Shown here: positions 51,240 through 62,683 of the stretch, one piece after another | Numbering within the stretch: position 1 is the first letter of the stretch | How the letters are laid out: each line of letters begins with the position of its first letter | NCBI GenBank assembly: GCA_030867875.1 | Contig: JAOWCC010001634.1 | Coordinates: 53,230,021 to 53,294,020, forward strand | Direction of reading: 5' to 3' | DNA from: Actinernus sp. WN-2022 | Lineage: Eukaryota > Cnidaria > Anthozoa > Actiniaria > Actinernidae | DNA length: 64,000 nucleotides | The notes under the pieces: model-generated | What the model saw: the letters and a program-made list of their open reading frames with translations, nothing else | Told to the model about the DNA's origin: nothing | Database searches by the model: none | Made by a program: the position numbers and the translations under genes

Positions 51240-53365
51240 TAAAGTGCTAGAAACGAAGTAACATATGAACTAAGACAAGCCAAAGCAAACTATTATGCTG
51301 ATCAATTTGAAAATGTTCGAGACTGCAAGACCTTCTGGAAGTTAATAAACAAAGCTGCACACCCCTCCTCCGGCAATAAGAAGAGACGACGGGACTTTGG
51401 CTACCAACGATACAGAAAAAGCAGAGCTCTTGAATCAGTACTTTGCTACAATTGGAGAAAAACAAGCTCTAAGCCTCCCGCCATCCCTCTCCAATCACTA
51501 CAAGCAAGAGTTACACCAACCTTGGAATCCCTAACGGTCACCCAGGAAACGGTGCGGAAACACCTAGAAACACTAAACCCCCACAAGGCCACTGGACCAG
51601 ATGGAATCTCCTAAAACTATCTGGAGCTTCGATTACACCCCCAATGACTGAGATTTATAACCATAGCTTGGTGAAAACCAAGGTCCCAGCGACTTGGAAA
51701 TGTGCTCGCCTAAGGACAACCCACAAAAAAGGTGATATCACCGAGAGAGAGAATTACCGTCCCAAGCAAAATTATGGAACGTTGTGTCTCAGATAAAATT
51801 ATAGAGCACACAGTGCCGCAGAACCATAATCTTCTCAGTCCACATCAATGGGCATATATGGAAGGACACTCAACTGAACTTCTGCTTGCACATATGACTG
51901 AGAAATGGCGTTCTGCTCTGGACCATCAAAACGTCGTGTGTGTGGCATTCATTGATTTTCGTAAAGCATTTGACTCAGTCTCCCACACCATTTTACCATA
52001 TAAGTTTCAGAGTTTTGGAATTATGGGCGATCTATGGGAATGGCTGTCTGATTACATAATTGAAAGGGTCCAGTTTGCTACAGTTGGTGAAGGCAAATCC
52101 CAATGTCGCCAATGTCACATGTGGAGTACCACAGTCGTCTGTCCTAGGCCCTATTCTCTTTAGTTTGTATACGAATGATCTACCAGACACTATTGCCCAA
52201 ATTGAAAATGCATACATTGAGATGTATGCAGATAACACCACTCTATTCTGCATTGCCAATTATGTCGATTCTTCTGTTAAAGAAACCAACAGAGCATTAG
52301 GACTTATAGCAAAATGGTGCATCAACAATGCCATGACATTACACCCTAAAAATAAGAAGCAGTGCTTATATCAAGAAAGCGATTCGTTGGCCCCATTCCA
52401 GCATTAACAATTAACAACAATAACATCAAGATAGTCAACTCAATAGATAATAAGCTAACTGGACCGTGCATCTTCAAGAGATAATAAAATCATTTGCCAA
52501 GAAACTTAATCTACTTAAATCACTACCTAACGGTTTCTTCCATTGAGCAGTCTTGAGATATTTTACTTTAAGGTGATCCTGCCTTCCATCACCTATGGAC
52601 TGATTATCTGGGGCAGTTGCAACACGACCCTCTTTCAAGATCTTGAGAGGATGCATGTTCGAGCTGCCAAGATCATCCACAGATGTAACTGGACCACTAC
52701 CAGTGCAGACGTCATCAACAAGGCACACTGAAATTCGCTGTTCTGGAATTACAAATATAAGCTATCAACGTGTGTTCACAAATCACTCAACTCAGAGAAA
52801 CTCCCAAATAAACTCTTCACCCTAAGAAACAATACACACTCTCTAAGAGGCGTTCACAGGCTAGTCATCCCCCATCCACGTACAGATGCTATATGCAAGT
52901 CAATCACATACAGAGCATCCGTACTGTGGAACTACCTAGACGATCTCCTTTAAAAAACTTGTCAAAAAGTATATTAACTCCATACCACTGCAACCAAATG
53001 TCAGGATCAACACTGATAAGTTCTCATACCACTAATATGTTTTATTTATGCATGTCTAACTTATTCATGTTTACTCGTCCAAGTGTTTACTTATACATTA
53101 GACATCCGCCTGTCCATTTGTACAACTACTCGCTTGTTCATCTAATTAAGTTATTAGTCAATTAGTTAGTCTTTCAACTATTTAGTTAGTATCATTCCAA
53201 TATCTTATAATGCAATAGTCTTTCAATCAAAAACTTGTAATTTACATAATCAATGAGGTTAGCTAGATTTCTTTATCGTTCCTTTTGTATTATCACGGCC
53301 ACATCAGCTCTGAATGCTGCAGTATCGCCAATACCGTGTTTAAATAAATGCTATTATTATTATTA
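51240..53365 (+). mobile_element. CR1-like non-LTR retrotransposon, 5'-truncated and decayed
   Basis: Fingers (AELLNQYFATIGE, LNPHKATGPDGIS in broken frames) run to the palm (HQWAYMEGHSTELLL, VAFIDFRKAFDSVSH), a frameshift at about 52100, GVPQSSVLGPILFSLY and MYADNTTLFC. The second catalytic Asp of YADD is replaced by Asn. The thumb (LPSITYGLIIWGSC, LERMHVRAAKII) and C-terminus follow, broken by stops. The 3' end has AATAAATGCTATTATTATTA at about 53345-53365. Confidence 0.75.
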
Positions 53366-53480
53366 AACTGGGGGATAAACACGAGGTGATCCAAAGGAGA
53401 GCAGCTCGCTATGTCAGGAAGACTTCTGCCATGATTGATACACTTGATTGGCATAGTCTCCAACAGCAGACTTACGATGT
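53366..53480 (+). pseudogene. Non-LTR RT C-terminal fragment
   Basis: The frame with HEVIQRRAARYVRKTS and LDWHSLQQQTYD matches the thumb end of CR1/L2 RTs. Confidence 0.5.
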
Positions 53481-53506
53481 TTTACAAAATTGTGAACGGC
53501 TGACGA

Positions 53507-53690
53507 ATGTTGCCACCCAATTCAGATTATGTGATGTAAACAGATGCTACTCTGGGGAATTATTCCTTTTTTATTCTAATCATAATGCGGTCATGCCTAT
53601 CTGAATATAATTAATTTTCAAATAGTCAATTCTCCAGAGTAATGTGTGTTTACATCACATAATCTGAATTGGGTGGCAAAAGAGTTAGAC
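53507..53690. repeat. Foldback element
   Basis: The arms TTGCCACCCAATTCAGATTA with their complement, about 60 bp each, surround a central about 65 bp unique part. Confidence 0.75.
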
Positions 53691-53995
53691 GATTACCTCT
53701 ATTGTGTTGTTAAAGAAACTACTTATTAATAAAAGAACTTTAGTTCTAATGCTATCATAGCCAATGCCGACCATCTACAAGGTTTTAATCTGAAAGAAAA
53801 CAAAATAATTAAGGCATCAGGTAGGGGTTGTTTCACAATAAATATGACTTTTAATTACCAACAGGAGTAATAATAATAATGATAATTTATTAATTTCTAC
53901 TGCGCAAATATCAATACACCGGTAGTATTTTCAAATGTGCATTACATCAATGTAAATAAAAAAGTACAATCATGTAAACAATGATAGAAAAGAAT

Positions 53996-54313
53996 ATAGA
54001 TTTAATATATAATTATCGATGAAATACCAGTGTATATTTCTTTCTAAAAAGTTATATCTTCACACGTGAAGATATAAATGATATCTAAATATGACTGGCT
54101 TTCAAAGATTTCTAGCCTTTTTAGTAAGAGATTGAAACTGGTATTTCATCGACAATTATATATTAAACAGAATATTACATGGCCGCTTGGAGATACGAAT
54201 TTTATCTTCTCGTGTTCATGAAATATCTTACTCGTTCGCTGCGCTCACTCGTAAGATATTTCATCAACACTCGAAGATAAAATCCGTATCTCCGCGCGGC
54301 CATGTAATATCCT
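53996..54313. repeat. Two adjacent hairpins
   Basis: The first (about 53999-54170) has arms TTAATATATAATTATCGATG and the complement. The second (about 54175-54312) has arms AATATTACATGGCCGC and ATACGAATTTTATCTTC with complements and a loop near CGTTCGCTGCGCTCACTCG. Neither contains a coding frame. Confidence 0.7.
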
Positions 54314-54377
54314 CTATATAAGATATGTAGAAAAAGTTAAGAGGTAAAAAAATAAAGATGTAAAATCGGACATGATA

Positions 54378-54409
<32 letters not shown>

Positions 54410-54495
54410 GTAATTTTTAAAAGAATTAATCTAGAATGTATAAAGCTTAATTAGAGTATAAAATGCAATATATATATATATATATATATATATAA
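54378..54495. repeat. TA microsatellites
   Basis: (TA)n runs at about 54378-54404 and 54470-54494. More occur at 54694-54716 and 55040-55070. Confidence 0.9.
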
Positions 54496-54691
54496 TCAGA
54501 ATAAAGGTGAAAGAGAAAAATATGCCCTGAATGGGATTCGAACCCACGGCCTCGGTACACGATATATATATATTAAGTATATAGAGAGAAGAAACCCGTC
54601 CCTAATATTAATAATCAGAATAAAGTGTACCGAGGCCGTGGGTTCGAATCCCATTCAGGGCATATTTTTCTCTTTCACCTTTATTCTGATT
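54494..54691. repeat. 67-bp perfect inverted repeat of tRNA 3'-half-like sequence
   Basis: The arms at 54494-54560 and 54625-54691 are exact complements. Each contains GGTTCGAATCC, a match to the pol III B box and tRNA T-arm, flanked by CCGTGG and CATTCAGGGC as in a T-stem plus acceptor 3' strand. No D-arm or anticodon arm is attached, so it is not a tRNA gene. It may derive from a tRNA-type SINE or a tRNA-primed element. Confidence 0.7.
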
Positions 54692-54715
54692 ATTATATAT
54701 ATATATATATATATA

Positions 54716-54880
54716 TACAAAGAATTTACAGGAGTACAACTGGCAACTTCTCACAGTTCCATATATTTATAAACGTTTCGGCTTTTACTTTTTAACTGAT
54801 GAAGGCTGAAAACCGAAACGTTTTTAAATATATGGAACTGTGAGAAGTTGCCAGTTGTACTCCTGTAAATTCTTTGTATA
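54716..54880. repeat. Foldback element
   Basis: The arms of about 66 bp start ATACAAAGAATTTACAGGAG. The loop holds CTGATGAAGGCTGAAAACC, then GAAACG. Confidence 0.8.
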
Positions 54881-55036
54881 ATATATAACTACAACTAGCT
54901 GTGAATCCAGAGGGATCCTTCTACAGGAAGTTCATCGTTAGTTTTTACCGCCTTTTTCTATATTCAATTTATATATATATATAGACAAAAACATTTAGTA
55001 AACACATTTATTTGTGGCTAAGCCTATTTGGCTTAG

Positions 55037-55073
<37 letters not shown>

Positions 55074-55074
55074 T

Positions 55075-55311
55075 AGGCTTTGTGAAATAAAATGTCTTAA
55101 TCGAGCTCTTAAAGCTATTCAGAGATACGCTATTCCTTACAGAACATGGTAAGCTCTTCCACACTTTAGGCAAGTGCTGTACTGCAGCATAAAAAGACCC
55201 GTCACTAAGTGTAACAAGTCTTGTAATTAGGAGGCATAAGCAACAGGCCGTTATTAGAGTGGAGGCTATATCTAATGGATTCTTTGATGGTCCACGAAAC
55301 ATGTTTGACAA
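55075..55311 (-). pseudogene. L2-like RT C-terminal fragment
   Basis: The minus frame has VWKSLPCSVRNSVSLNSFKS, then SIKTFYF, the usual C-terminal block. It ends in a TA repeat at the 3' side. Confidence 0.6.
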
Positions 55312-57070
55312 TTATAGACCAATATCGATACTTCCAGTGATAAGCAAAATATACGAAAATATTTTATATGAACAATACTCCAGTTTCGTATTCGAAAATT
55401 ACCGCTGAATGCAATGACTACAGACGCATGTACGCAGGGTTAGCCTCATTCTGAAGGTAAACATTCTTAAATACCAGCGAGGTGGGCTATTCACAACTCT
55501 GCGTAGTTGTAGTTTCGCGTTTTGCACCTTCTCGCTGGTATTTAAGAATGTTTACCTTCAGAATGAGGCTAACCCTGCGTATATGCGTCTGTAATCATTG
55601 CATTCAGTGGTAATTTTCGAATTCGAAACTGGACTATTAATGCCTATTTACATGCGGAGAATCTGCTCTCTGAACATCAATTTGGATTTCGCCGTTTTCA
55701 TTCCACTGCATCGGCGTTACTGGATTGTACTAATGAATGGTATATCAACATGGATCGAGGCCTTTATAACCTGGTATTTTTTCTTGATCTCAAAAAGGCG
55801 TTTGATACCGTAAATCATGAGATTCTATTTGGTAAACTCGTGGCTTATGGTATAAAAGGACAAGCCCTAAGACTTATTAAGTCTTACTTAAACAATAGAA
55901 TGTAAACTTGCCCGGTAAACGGCAAGCTCTCTGATCACAGAAAAATAATCTGCGGAATCCCTCATGGGTCAATTCTTGGTCCACTCCTGTTCTTACTATA
56001 TATGAACGACCTGCCAAACTGTCTCGAGCATACTACCCCTAGGTTGTTCGCAGATGATACTAGCCTGACGGCTGTTGGCAAAACAATTGACGAAGCAGAA
56101 ATGGGCCTGAATTATGACCTTACTAATATTAAGAAATGGCACTCGGCAAATAAACTAAGCCTGAATATAGCTAAAACAGAGTACATCTTGATTGGATCTA
56201 GACATACAATACATAATATTCCAGTAGAACCAAATGTTGTCGTTGGCGGTGATCCTGTCAAAAGAGTCACAGATTGTAAGGACTCGGTGTACAAATAGAT
56301 GAATTTCTCACATGGGAAAAATATATTGATGAAATTGCCAAGAAAGTATCATCTGGAATTGGTGCTATCAAAAGGTTTTGAGATTTTGTAGATCGTGATA
56401 CGCTATCTGTATATAACGCCTTAGTTCACCCCACCTCGACTACTGTTGTGAGGTTTGGGACTCGATGGGAAGTGGCCTTGCCCAACGTTTGCAAAAGCTT
56501 CAAAACAGGTGCGCTAGGGTAATTATACGCTGCAAAATCGAAACTGGCCAGTCCAAAATAGCCCTACGCTCTCTTGGCTGGATTACTCTGGCTGAACGTA
56601 GAAAACAAATTAAGGCAAGATTAATGTTTAAGATTCTTCATAATTTAGCACCAAGTAGATTGTCTAATATATTTAGGGAATCATATGCAACCAATAGTAA
56701 TTACAATTTACGAAATTCTACCAAAAAGGTTGCTCTTCCCCTACCAAGAACAGAATTCCTAAAAATGGTGCAAAATTATGGAACTCCGTACCCAATGAAG
56801 TGCGTGGTTGTGAGTCGCTGGCTTCGTTGAGCAACAAAAATGTTATCCCTTGACCTTAATTATTTCTTATCTTTTTATTGATAGAATTCAGTAGATTAAT
56901 GTATTAGACACGTGGACTAAGTATAATATTAAATAGTATTTGATAATTAGAGTAATTAAATTCATGATATATCTTAATGAAGCACTTATTTTAAGCACGC
57001 CCCTATTGGAAACCAGCTTTATATATGTCGAATTAGGTCAGCGTGGATAAATAAAGTTGATCTTATCTTA
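55303..57070 (+). mobile_element. L2-like non-LTR element interrupted by a foldback element
   Basis: RT fingers (DNYRPISILPVISKIYEN) are followed by a foldback insertion at about 55380-55628. The RT then continues: [45 protein letters not shown], and the catalytic FADDTSL (about 56046). The thumb and C-terminus run to about 56820 with several frameshifts. The 3' end has AATAAAGTTGATCTTATC at about 57050-57068. Confidence 0.75.
55380..55628. repeat. Foldback element inside an RT gene
   Basis: The arms of about 100 bp start CCAGTTTCGTATTCGAAAAT and end with the complement; the loop is about 45 bp. ACT flanks both ends, a possible 3-bp target duplication. Confidence 0.75.
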
Positions 57071-57129
57071 TGGTAATAAGATCCCGAATGTAATTAAACC
57101 GGAGCTAAGCAGTGATTTTGGTTTTGAAA

Positions 57130-57609
57130 GTATTGTATCGACGTCAAGATATTACTTCACTGGAAGCGAGTGCAGATTACATGAGAGGTGTTACACGGCT
57201 ATATTTGGGTTCCTGGAAAACTAATCTCGCTGCCGCATTCTGGACCCTCTGAAGCTTGTTCAGTTGGTACATAGATAAACCATACAGAAGACTGTTACAA
57301 TAATCAACACGACTGGAAATAAATGCACGTATAAGCAACTCAGTCGATTCTCTAGACAGATACTTCCTGATATGCCTAATATTATATAAGTAGTAGAAAG
57401 CTGCAGAGCTCGTCCTTGTAATATGTGTTCATAGACAGATTCACGTCAATCCACACCTCTAAGTGTTTTACTGGAGATATTGGAATAACGTCCGAATCAC
57501 CAATAGTAATGTGATCTATATATGGTGACTTTGGCAAGCTGCTGCCTGGTTCCGATGAGAAACTCTGTCTTGTACACCTGTAGATACATATACACGTATC
57601 TATATACAA
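57130..57609 (-). pseudogene. Non-LTR RT thumb fragment
   Basis: The minus strand shows SPVKHLEVWIDVNLSMN and, in other frames, blocks matching RAFISSRVDYCNSLLYGL and LQRVQNAAAR. The fragment is decayed. Confidence 0.6.
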
Positions 57610-57980
57610 GGGACCGACAGCGATTGTTTATTGGCACTTTGTAAAAAGACTTTTACACGAGCGGGAGTCCAATAATAATAATAGACTGAATAAAAACGAA
57701 AAGCTAACTATCTAAGGCAGTGCCTATTTCGAAATAGTTTTCATTAATTTTCTTGGTGGATTTAAAAGTAGCCTAAATTGTTTGTCAGCAGTTAGGTGTT
57801 GAAATTGGAGGTTGTTCTGTTCTCTCAGATCTTTAGTCAATTGACCTATATCATTATGACGTCACGGCTTGTTTATGAGGGGGACAGAATCGACATGAAC
57901 AATATAATTTTGAACTAAATCTGCTCTGCTGAGGAAAATTTAACTTCGAATTGTCTGGTTTCCAGATATCAGCTGTATCA
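57610..57980. other. No gene seen
   Basis: AT-rich sequence without recognisable coding or repeat structure. Confidence 0.4.
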
Positions 57981-57989
57981 ATGTTTATC

Positions 57990-58610
57990 CCACAATATTT
58001 ACCGTATTTGGTGGCTGTTACCGCTATTCTACGAAATGCATTTCTTAGCGATTTCCTTTGTGTTGTTGCTCTTATGTCCCCCTCCCACGACCGTGATCCT
58101 TAGCGTTTAAACAATAGATTGTTTTGATTTGACATCATAATGATATAGGGCAATTGCCTTTTTAGGTCAGCGTAAAATCCACTATTGGTGAGAAAATGTT
58201 TTTCATCTTCCTTTTCAATGGTACAAAAAGGGCATCGCCTCTCTTCGGGGGGGATATAAGGGCGTACATGTCTCCCCTATTATGATTGATTATTCTTAAC
58301 TTAGTTAGTGAGATTCTGTGTTTTATGTTCTTTACTTGTAAGAGATAATCCTCTAGCGCGACCTCTGTTTTGAAGGTAAGGAAGGTTCTTAATTTGTTTT
58401 GCTGGATAGTTATTTATATTGTCGTTAAACAAGCTAGAGAGGCATTCTTGTCTTTTCATATCTCTGGCTCTGTTGAGAAATACCTTGAGTTCAGGATTTG
58501 AGTTACCGAGCAACAAAATTTCACCAAAACCGTACTTATATATAATATTACATATTTTTTGTGTCCAAGTATCATTATCATTTGTACTTTTCATTTCCTT
58601 ATAAGCTTTT
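57990..58610 (-). pseudogene. Non-LTR element C-terminal fragment with Cys/His block
   Basis: The minus strand reads, across broken frames, RRCPFCTIEKEDEKHFL and FYADLKRQL, a CxxC...H block typical of the C-terminus of some non-LTR retrotransposons. Upstream in transcript order is a stretch with KYGFGEILLLG and VFLNRARDMKRQECLSSLF. Confidence 0.55.
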
Positions 58611-59106
58611 GAGAATGTCTTGCACCCTCAGCCAGTACCCGATCCACAAAGACCTGGTCATTACTTGTCCATATTTGAAACACCTCATTTAAATGAACAA
58701 GGGAACCCAGAGAACCTGATGATTGGCAGCCAAGAGCACAGATTAAAAAATGCTTTCGGAAAGGTGAAATAACTGTGGCAAACCAGGGGAAAATTACTGC
58801 ATTTGCGCAGAGTTATTGTGTTGAAGAAGCCCTAGTTAAAAAATACTTTGAACACTTGCAAGAGCTTGTCATTTGGCTGAAATGAGGTCGCGTTCAAGGA
58901 AAGGAAAGCAGAGAGAGAGAAAGATTATGGCCAGTATAATTGGTTAAAACTGGCTATGGATGGTTTCAGTTTTTTATTGTTTTGCAAGGTTTATGGTACA
59001 TTATAATACTGTGCATATTACATATGTTAAATGTTATTAAAATAGCAAAAAGGATGTATAGCTAAAGAAAAATTTCAGAATATGTGCACAGTGACCAAAG
59101 TAGCAT

Positions 59107-59358
59107 ATGCTTTCGAGTTGGTCACTGTCTATGTTGAATTTCAATGGTGACGGATCGGAGTCAATGAATGATTTAGGGAACATTAATAAATACCTGGATT
59201 ACGGTAATGCTGGAGAGAGAAACATTGAGCGAAACCTGAAGACGATTGCAAGTGAAGAAGATTCAGATACTACTGATACCTCTGATGACAATGAATTGTT
59301 TGCAATGCTGTCGGAGGATACATTTGAAACTAACGAAGAAGCCCTAGCTAGGGTGTGA
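59107..59358 (+). other. Short acidic ORF, unknown
   Basis: This 83-codon frame is rich in Asp, Glu and Ser (ASEEDSDTTDTSDDNELF). It could be a coding exon or chance. No domain was recognised and there is no clear splice context. Confidence 0.2.
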
Positions 59359-59674
59359 TAGGCATTGGTCTGATAGGCATTCATCTGATGCTGAATTTCA
59401 GAAGTTGATAGTTGCAAGAAGCAGGAGAGTTGCTGGTACATGGACAAATTCATTCGTTAATAACTGAAGTAAGTGGAAAGGAGTCCCTTATATGGTCCAG
59501 AGTTGTCATTAGAAGCCGGCTAACAGCGGATTCTGACTACACTGACAAGGGAGAGATTTTGACAAAGAAGAGATTTTGAGGTTTTTAAAATATGGGGGAT
59601 CTTGAGATTGTTAAAAGTTTCTAAGGGGACCTTTAAAATGAGTTTCTGTTTGAGAGGGGGGCCCGGAAAATTTC

Positions 59675-60767
59675 CCCCCAAAAGGTGGTTATTTTGGGTC
59701 AGGAAAATTTGTTTTTCCATTTGAAATTTTCTTTTACATCTTAAATAAAAAGACAGAGAAGAGAGAAAAACCCAAAGTGAGAGAAATGCCCCAGAACCGC
59801 CATTTCTAGAGCCCAGAGAAACAACAGGACAACAACAAACTCTTAAGGTAAGTTTATTTTCTTTATCTGAGAATTTTGTGAAATAATAGTTACACCGTGC
59901 AAATACAGAGCTTGGGCTGCCTGTGGTGAAAGTAGTAGAGAGACCAGACATAGCCCAACAAACTGGCATTGGTATATCAAGAGCCCTCAAGCCTAGTTTT
60001 TACTGAACTATGATAATTCCAGATTACGACTATTGTTAACAGGATTTTTAATTGATAGAATATCTGTTACGGACATTACGTAATGTCCGTAACAAAAATA
60101 CCTATTTTTCTCTATCACAGGCAAAATTTAACTCTGCTGCACATATCATTCATGCTGCTTTTTTAGTTCACTAAAGGCTTCATTTCAGTGTTCATTATTT
60201 TGTTTCAGATAATATCTTTACTTAGTAAAATAGGGGGGGAAAGCGTTACGGACATTACAAGCTGTTGCGTTACGGACATTACATATTGTTATGTCCAAGA
60301 AAAAATGAGAAATAAATGGAATTCAGAAGACTTTATTTCACTTACCGTATTCACTCACGGATAAGCCGCACCTTGTTACCCAAAATCTTCATTTGAAATC
60401 GGGGGTGCAGCTTATCTGCAAGAACATCTGCACAAGGTTCCGTAAATTTACATAAATTAAAATTTTCAAACAAATAATTTTTATTAACTCAAGCGAGTTA
60501 AGGTGTACTACTAAACACCACACAAAACGAAAAGAAACTAAGCACTGGTCATTGCTTTTGCAAGAGCCATTTTGATGTACATTGTAAGTTATTCTTGTTG
60601 TTAAACCTTCTTCGTCAAAAGATCTTTAAAGTGTATCAAACAAAATTATTTTTTTACAGTTTTAAGGGAAATTATTTAAAATACATAACTTTACACAGAC
60701 ATGGATGTAAAAGAAAATTTCAAATGGAAAAACAAATTTTCCTGACCCAAAATAACCACCTTTTGGG
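59675..60767. repeat. Inverted ~63-bp repeats 1 kb apart
   Basis: CCAAAAGGTGGTTATTTTGG followed by GTCAGGAAAATTTG at 59675-59738 is matched by its complement at 60698-60767. This could mark the two ends of an element or a local inversion. Confidence 0.6.
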
Positions 60768-61785
60768 TGACAGATTCTAAGGGGTCTGGAACACAATTGT
60801 GACGTAAATACCTTTGCAGTCGCTTTTGTTTAGAGTTTGAAAACAAAAGCGTGTGCAAAGGTATTTACGTGCTTTTGACCAAGCGAAATTTGTCGCATGA
60901 ATTTTGCATGTTCGACTGAGCTTTTGCAGTTTTGGAGGGTAGGATATTCAGTTCTAACAACAGAAGCCAATAACTTAAACCTTGTTTCATAAAATTCAGT
61001 GAAAACAATGTTCGTTTCATAGACACTTTAAGACGGTTTATAGTTGCTTTTCAGGAGCAACTAAATGTCACCACACATGGGATCTCCATTCCACCACAAA
61101 GCTTATTGCAGTGTTGTTGTTGGCCTGTTACTTCGATGGTTATACATAGTTCCTCCACGAGCAAGAAAATACCACGATATCTTCAAGTATTTGTGCGGTA
61201 AATGGCTCACTGTGTCGTCACTGTTCAAAAATTTCACAGCAAATTAGTCGAACTGATCTCAAAAGTTTATTTTAAAGCTTTCTTTAGGATATATTATCAA
61301 TAATAAATAATATTGTTGGAGAACACGAATAAACCAAAATAAATGTACAAGGAGAATTTATACATGCAACTGCAGTGTCAAATTCATAGACTGTAATGTC
61401 CGTAACACTTCCTGTAATGTCCGTAACGCTATACTTTTGAAGTAGCAACACAATCAAATAAACCTTTTGGAAATTTATCACTGTAGAACAAAACTTTGAC
61501 CACTAGCCCATTCACAAAAAATACTTGTTCTGGGTTTAGAACAGGAATCTGGCTTTTAAAGATGTTAACAAAAAGTCTGGTTGTTTTAGTTGTAATGTCC
61601 GTAACGCATCTTTAAGTCAATGGCACAGACACCTTAATATCTGCACTCATTTTTCTTTCCTGCCAATTAAAGGAGGGAACTCCAAGGTATAATGTATTAA
61701 ACAAAAACACGGCAAAACCATGAATGTCCTGGGCAGTGCAGTAATTATAAGTAGAAAAATTATGTCTGAGTGTAATGTCCGTAAC
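60066..61785. repeat. Eight copies of a 14-bp motif GTTACGGACATTAC in two orientations
   Basis: Forward copies lie at 60066, 60245 and 60269. Reverse copies (GTAATGTCCGTAAC) lie at 60080, 61393, 61414, 61592 and 61772. The first two form a perfect 28-bp palindrome at 60066-60093. Forward copies lie only on the left and all right-hand copies are reverse, like subterminal repeats of a DNA transposon. No transposase lies between. Confidence 0.75.
60795..60876. repeat. Hairpin
   Basis: The arms CGTAAATACCTTTGCA and CGCTTTTGTTT with complements (60803-60873) lie between the two clusters of the 14-bp motif. Confidence 0.7.
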
Positions 61786-61789
61786 GGTG

Positions 61790-62300
61790 GAATGGGCCAT
61801 TAACAGAAATCTTTAAGAATGAAAAGTAGTGCAGAAAAGCACAGGATATAGCATGAAAAATGAATAAGATGCCAAGTGAATGACAGCAGCTGTCATTTTT
61901 CACTCCTTTTTAAGTGTAAAATCAGAAAGTTGCATTTTCAAGGGTTTAAAAATATTGTTTGAGTTTCTTGTGATGCTAGATTAGGACTTTTAGATTTGAA
62001 ATTTGCAAAAAAATGTATTTGGGAAACATTTCCATTTTAAACCTTTATTGAGACCTTACATGTACGTTTACGTTTATTACTGAACAACGCTTTCGCATCG
62101 AGTCCAGGACCAAATCGAAATAAAATGTTACTTATTTACAATCTTTGGTCAACAAAATCCTGATAATAGTAAATATTACAATGATAGTCAAAATATAGAA
62201 TTACGATATGAATCCAAATAAATGGAATGAATAAAGATAATTAATTAAATAAATGTAATAAAATGCAAGAAAATAATAAGTAAAAACCAATGCTAATAAA
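61790..62300. other. No gene seen
   Basis: AT-rich, with no recognisable features. Confidence 0.4.
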
Positions 62301-62317
62301 AAATATATATAAGTACA

Positions 62318-62533
62318 GCAGCTGTCCAAAGATGCGCTGTGAGATTCATCAAAAATGACCATAGTTGGACCTCCAGTGTCACCAACATGCAGAAAACACT
62401 CCAACTAGAAACACTTAAAGATAGAAGGCTTGCTCACCGTTTAAACATATTTTACTTAGCTTTACATAATTTAATTGCATTACCTATTCCTAACTATTTT
62501 TGTTACTCAACACGTATATTGAAGCTTCAATAG
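62318..62533 (+). pseudogene. Non-LTR RT C-terminal fragment
   Basis: The frame has VQRCAVRFIKNDHSWTSSVT and LQLETLKDRRLAHRLNIFY, the conserved thumb-to-C-terminal block of CR1/L2 RTs. It is truncated on both sides. Confidence 0.65.
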
Positions 62534-62683
62534 ATTTAGTTGTAGATTTAGATTTAGTTGTACATGTAGTTGTCTACTAATTAATATTGTCCACTAAAAA
62601 TAGCTTTGACTGTATATTGTACTGGTCAATTTTGATATGACTGTATATGTACATAATTATTTATAATTAAAAGCATTATTTAC

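Noticed and set aside
54494..54691. tRNA gene
   Set aside because: Only the T-arm and acceptor 3' side are present in each arm; D and anticodon arms are missing.
54780..54830. Hammerhead ribozyme (CTGATGA ... GAAACG)
   Set aside because: A stem III-like pairing exists, but no stem I can be formed next to CTGATGA and stem II would be only about two pairs, so the core does not fold convincingly.
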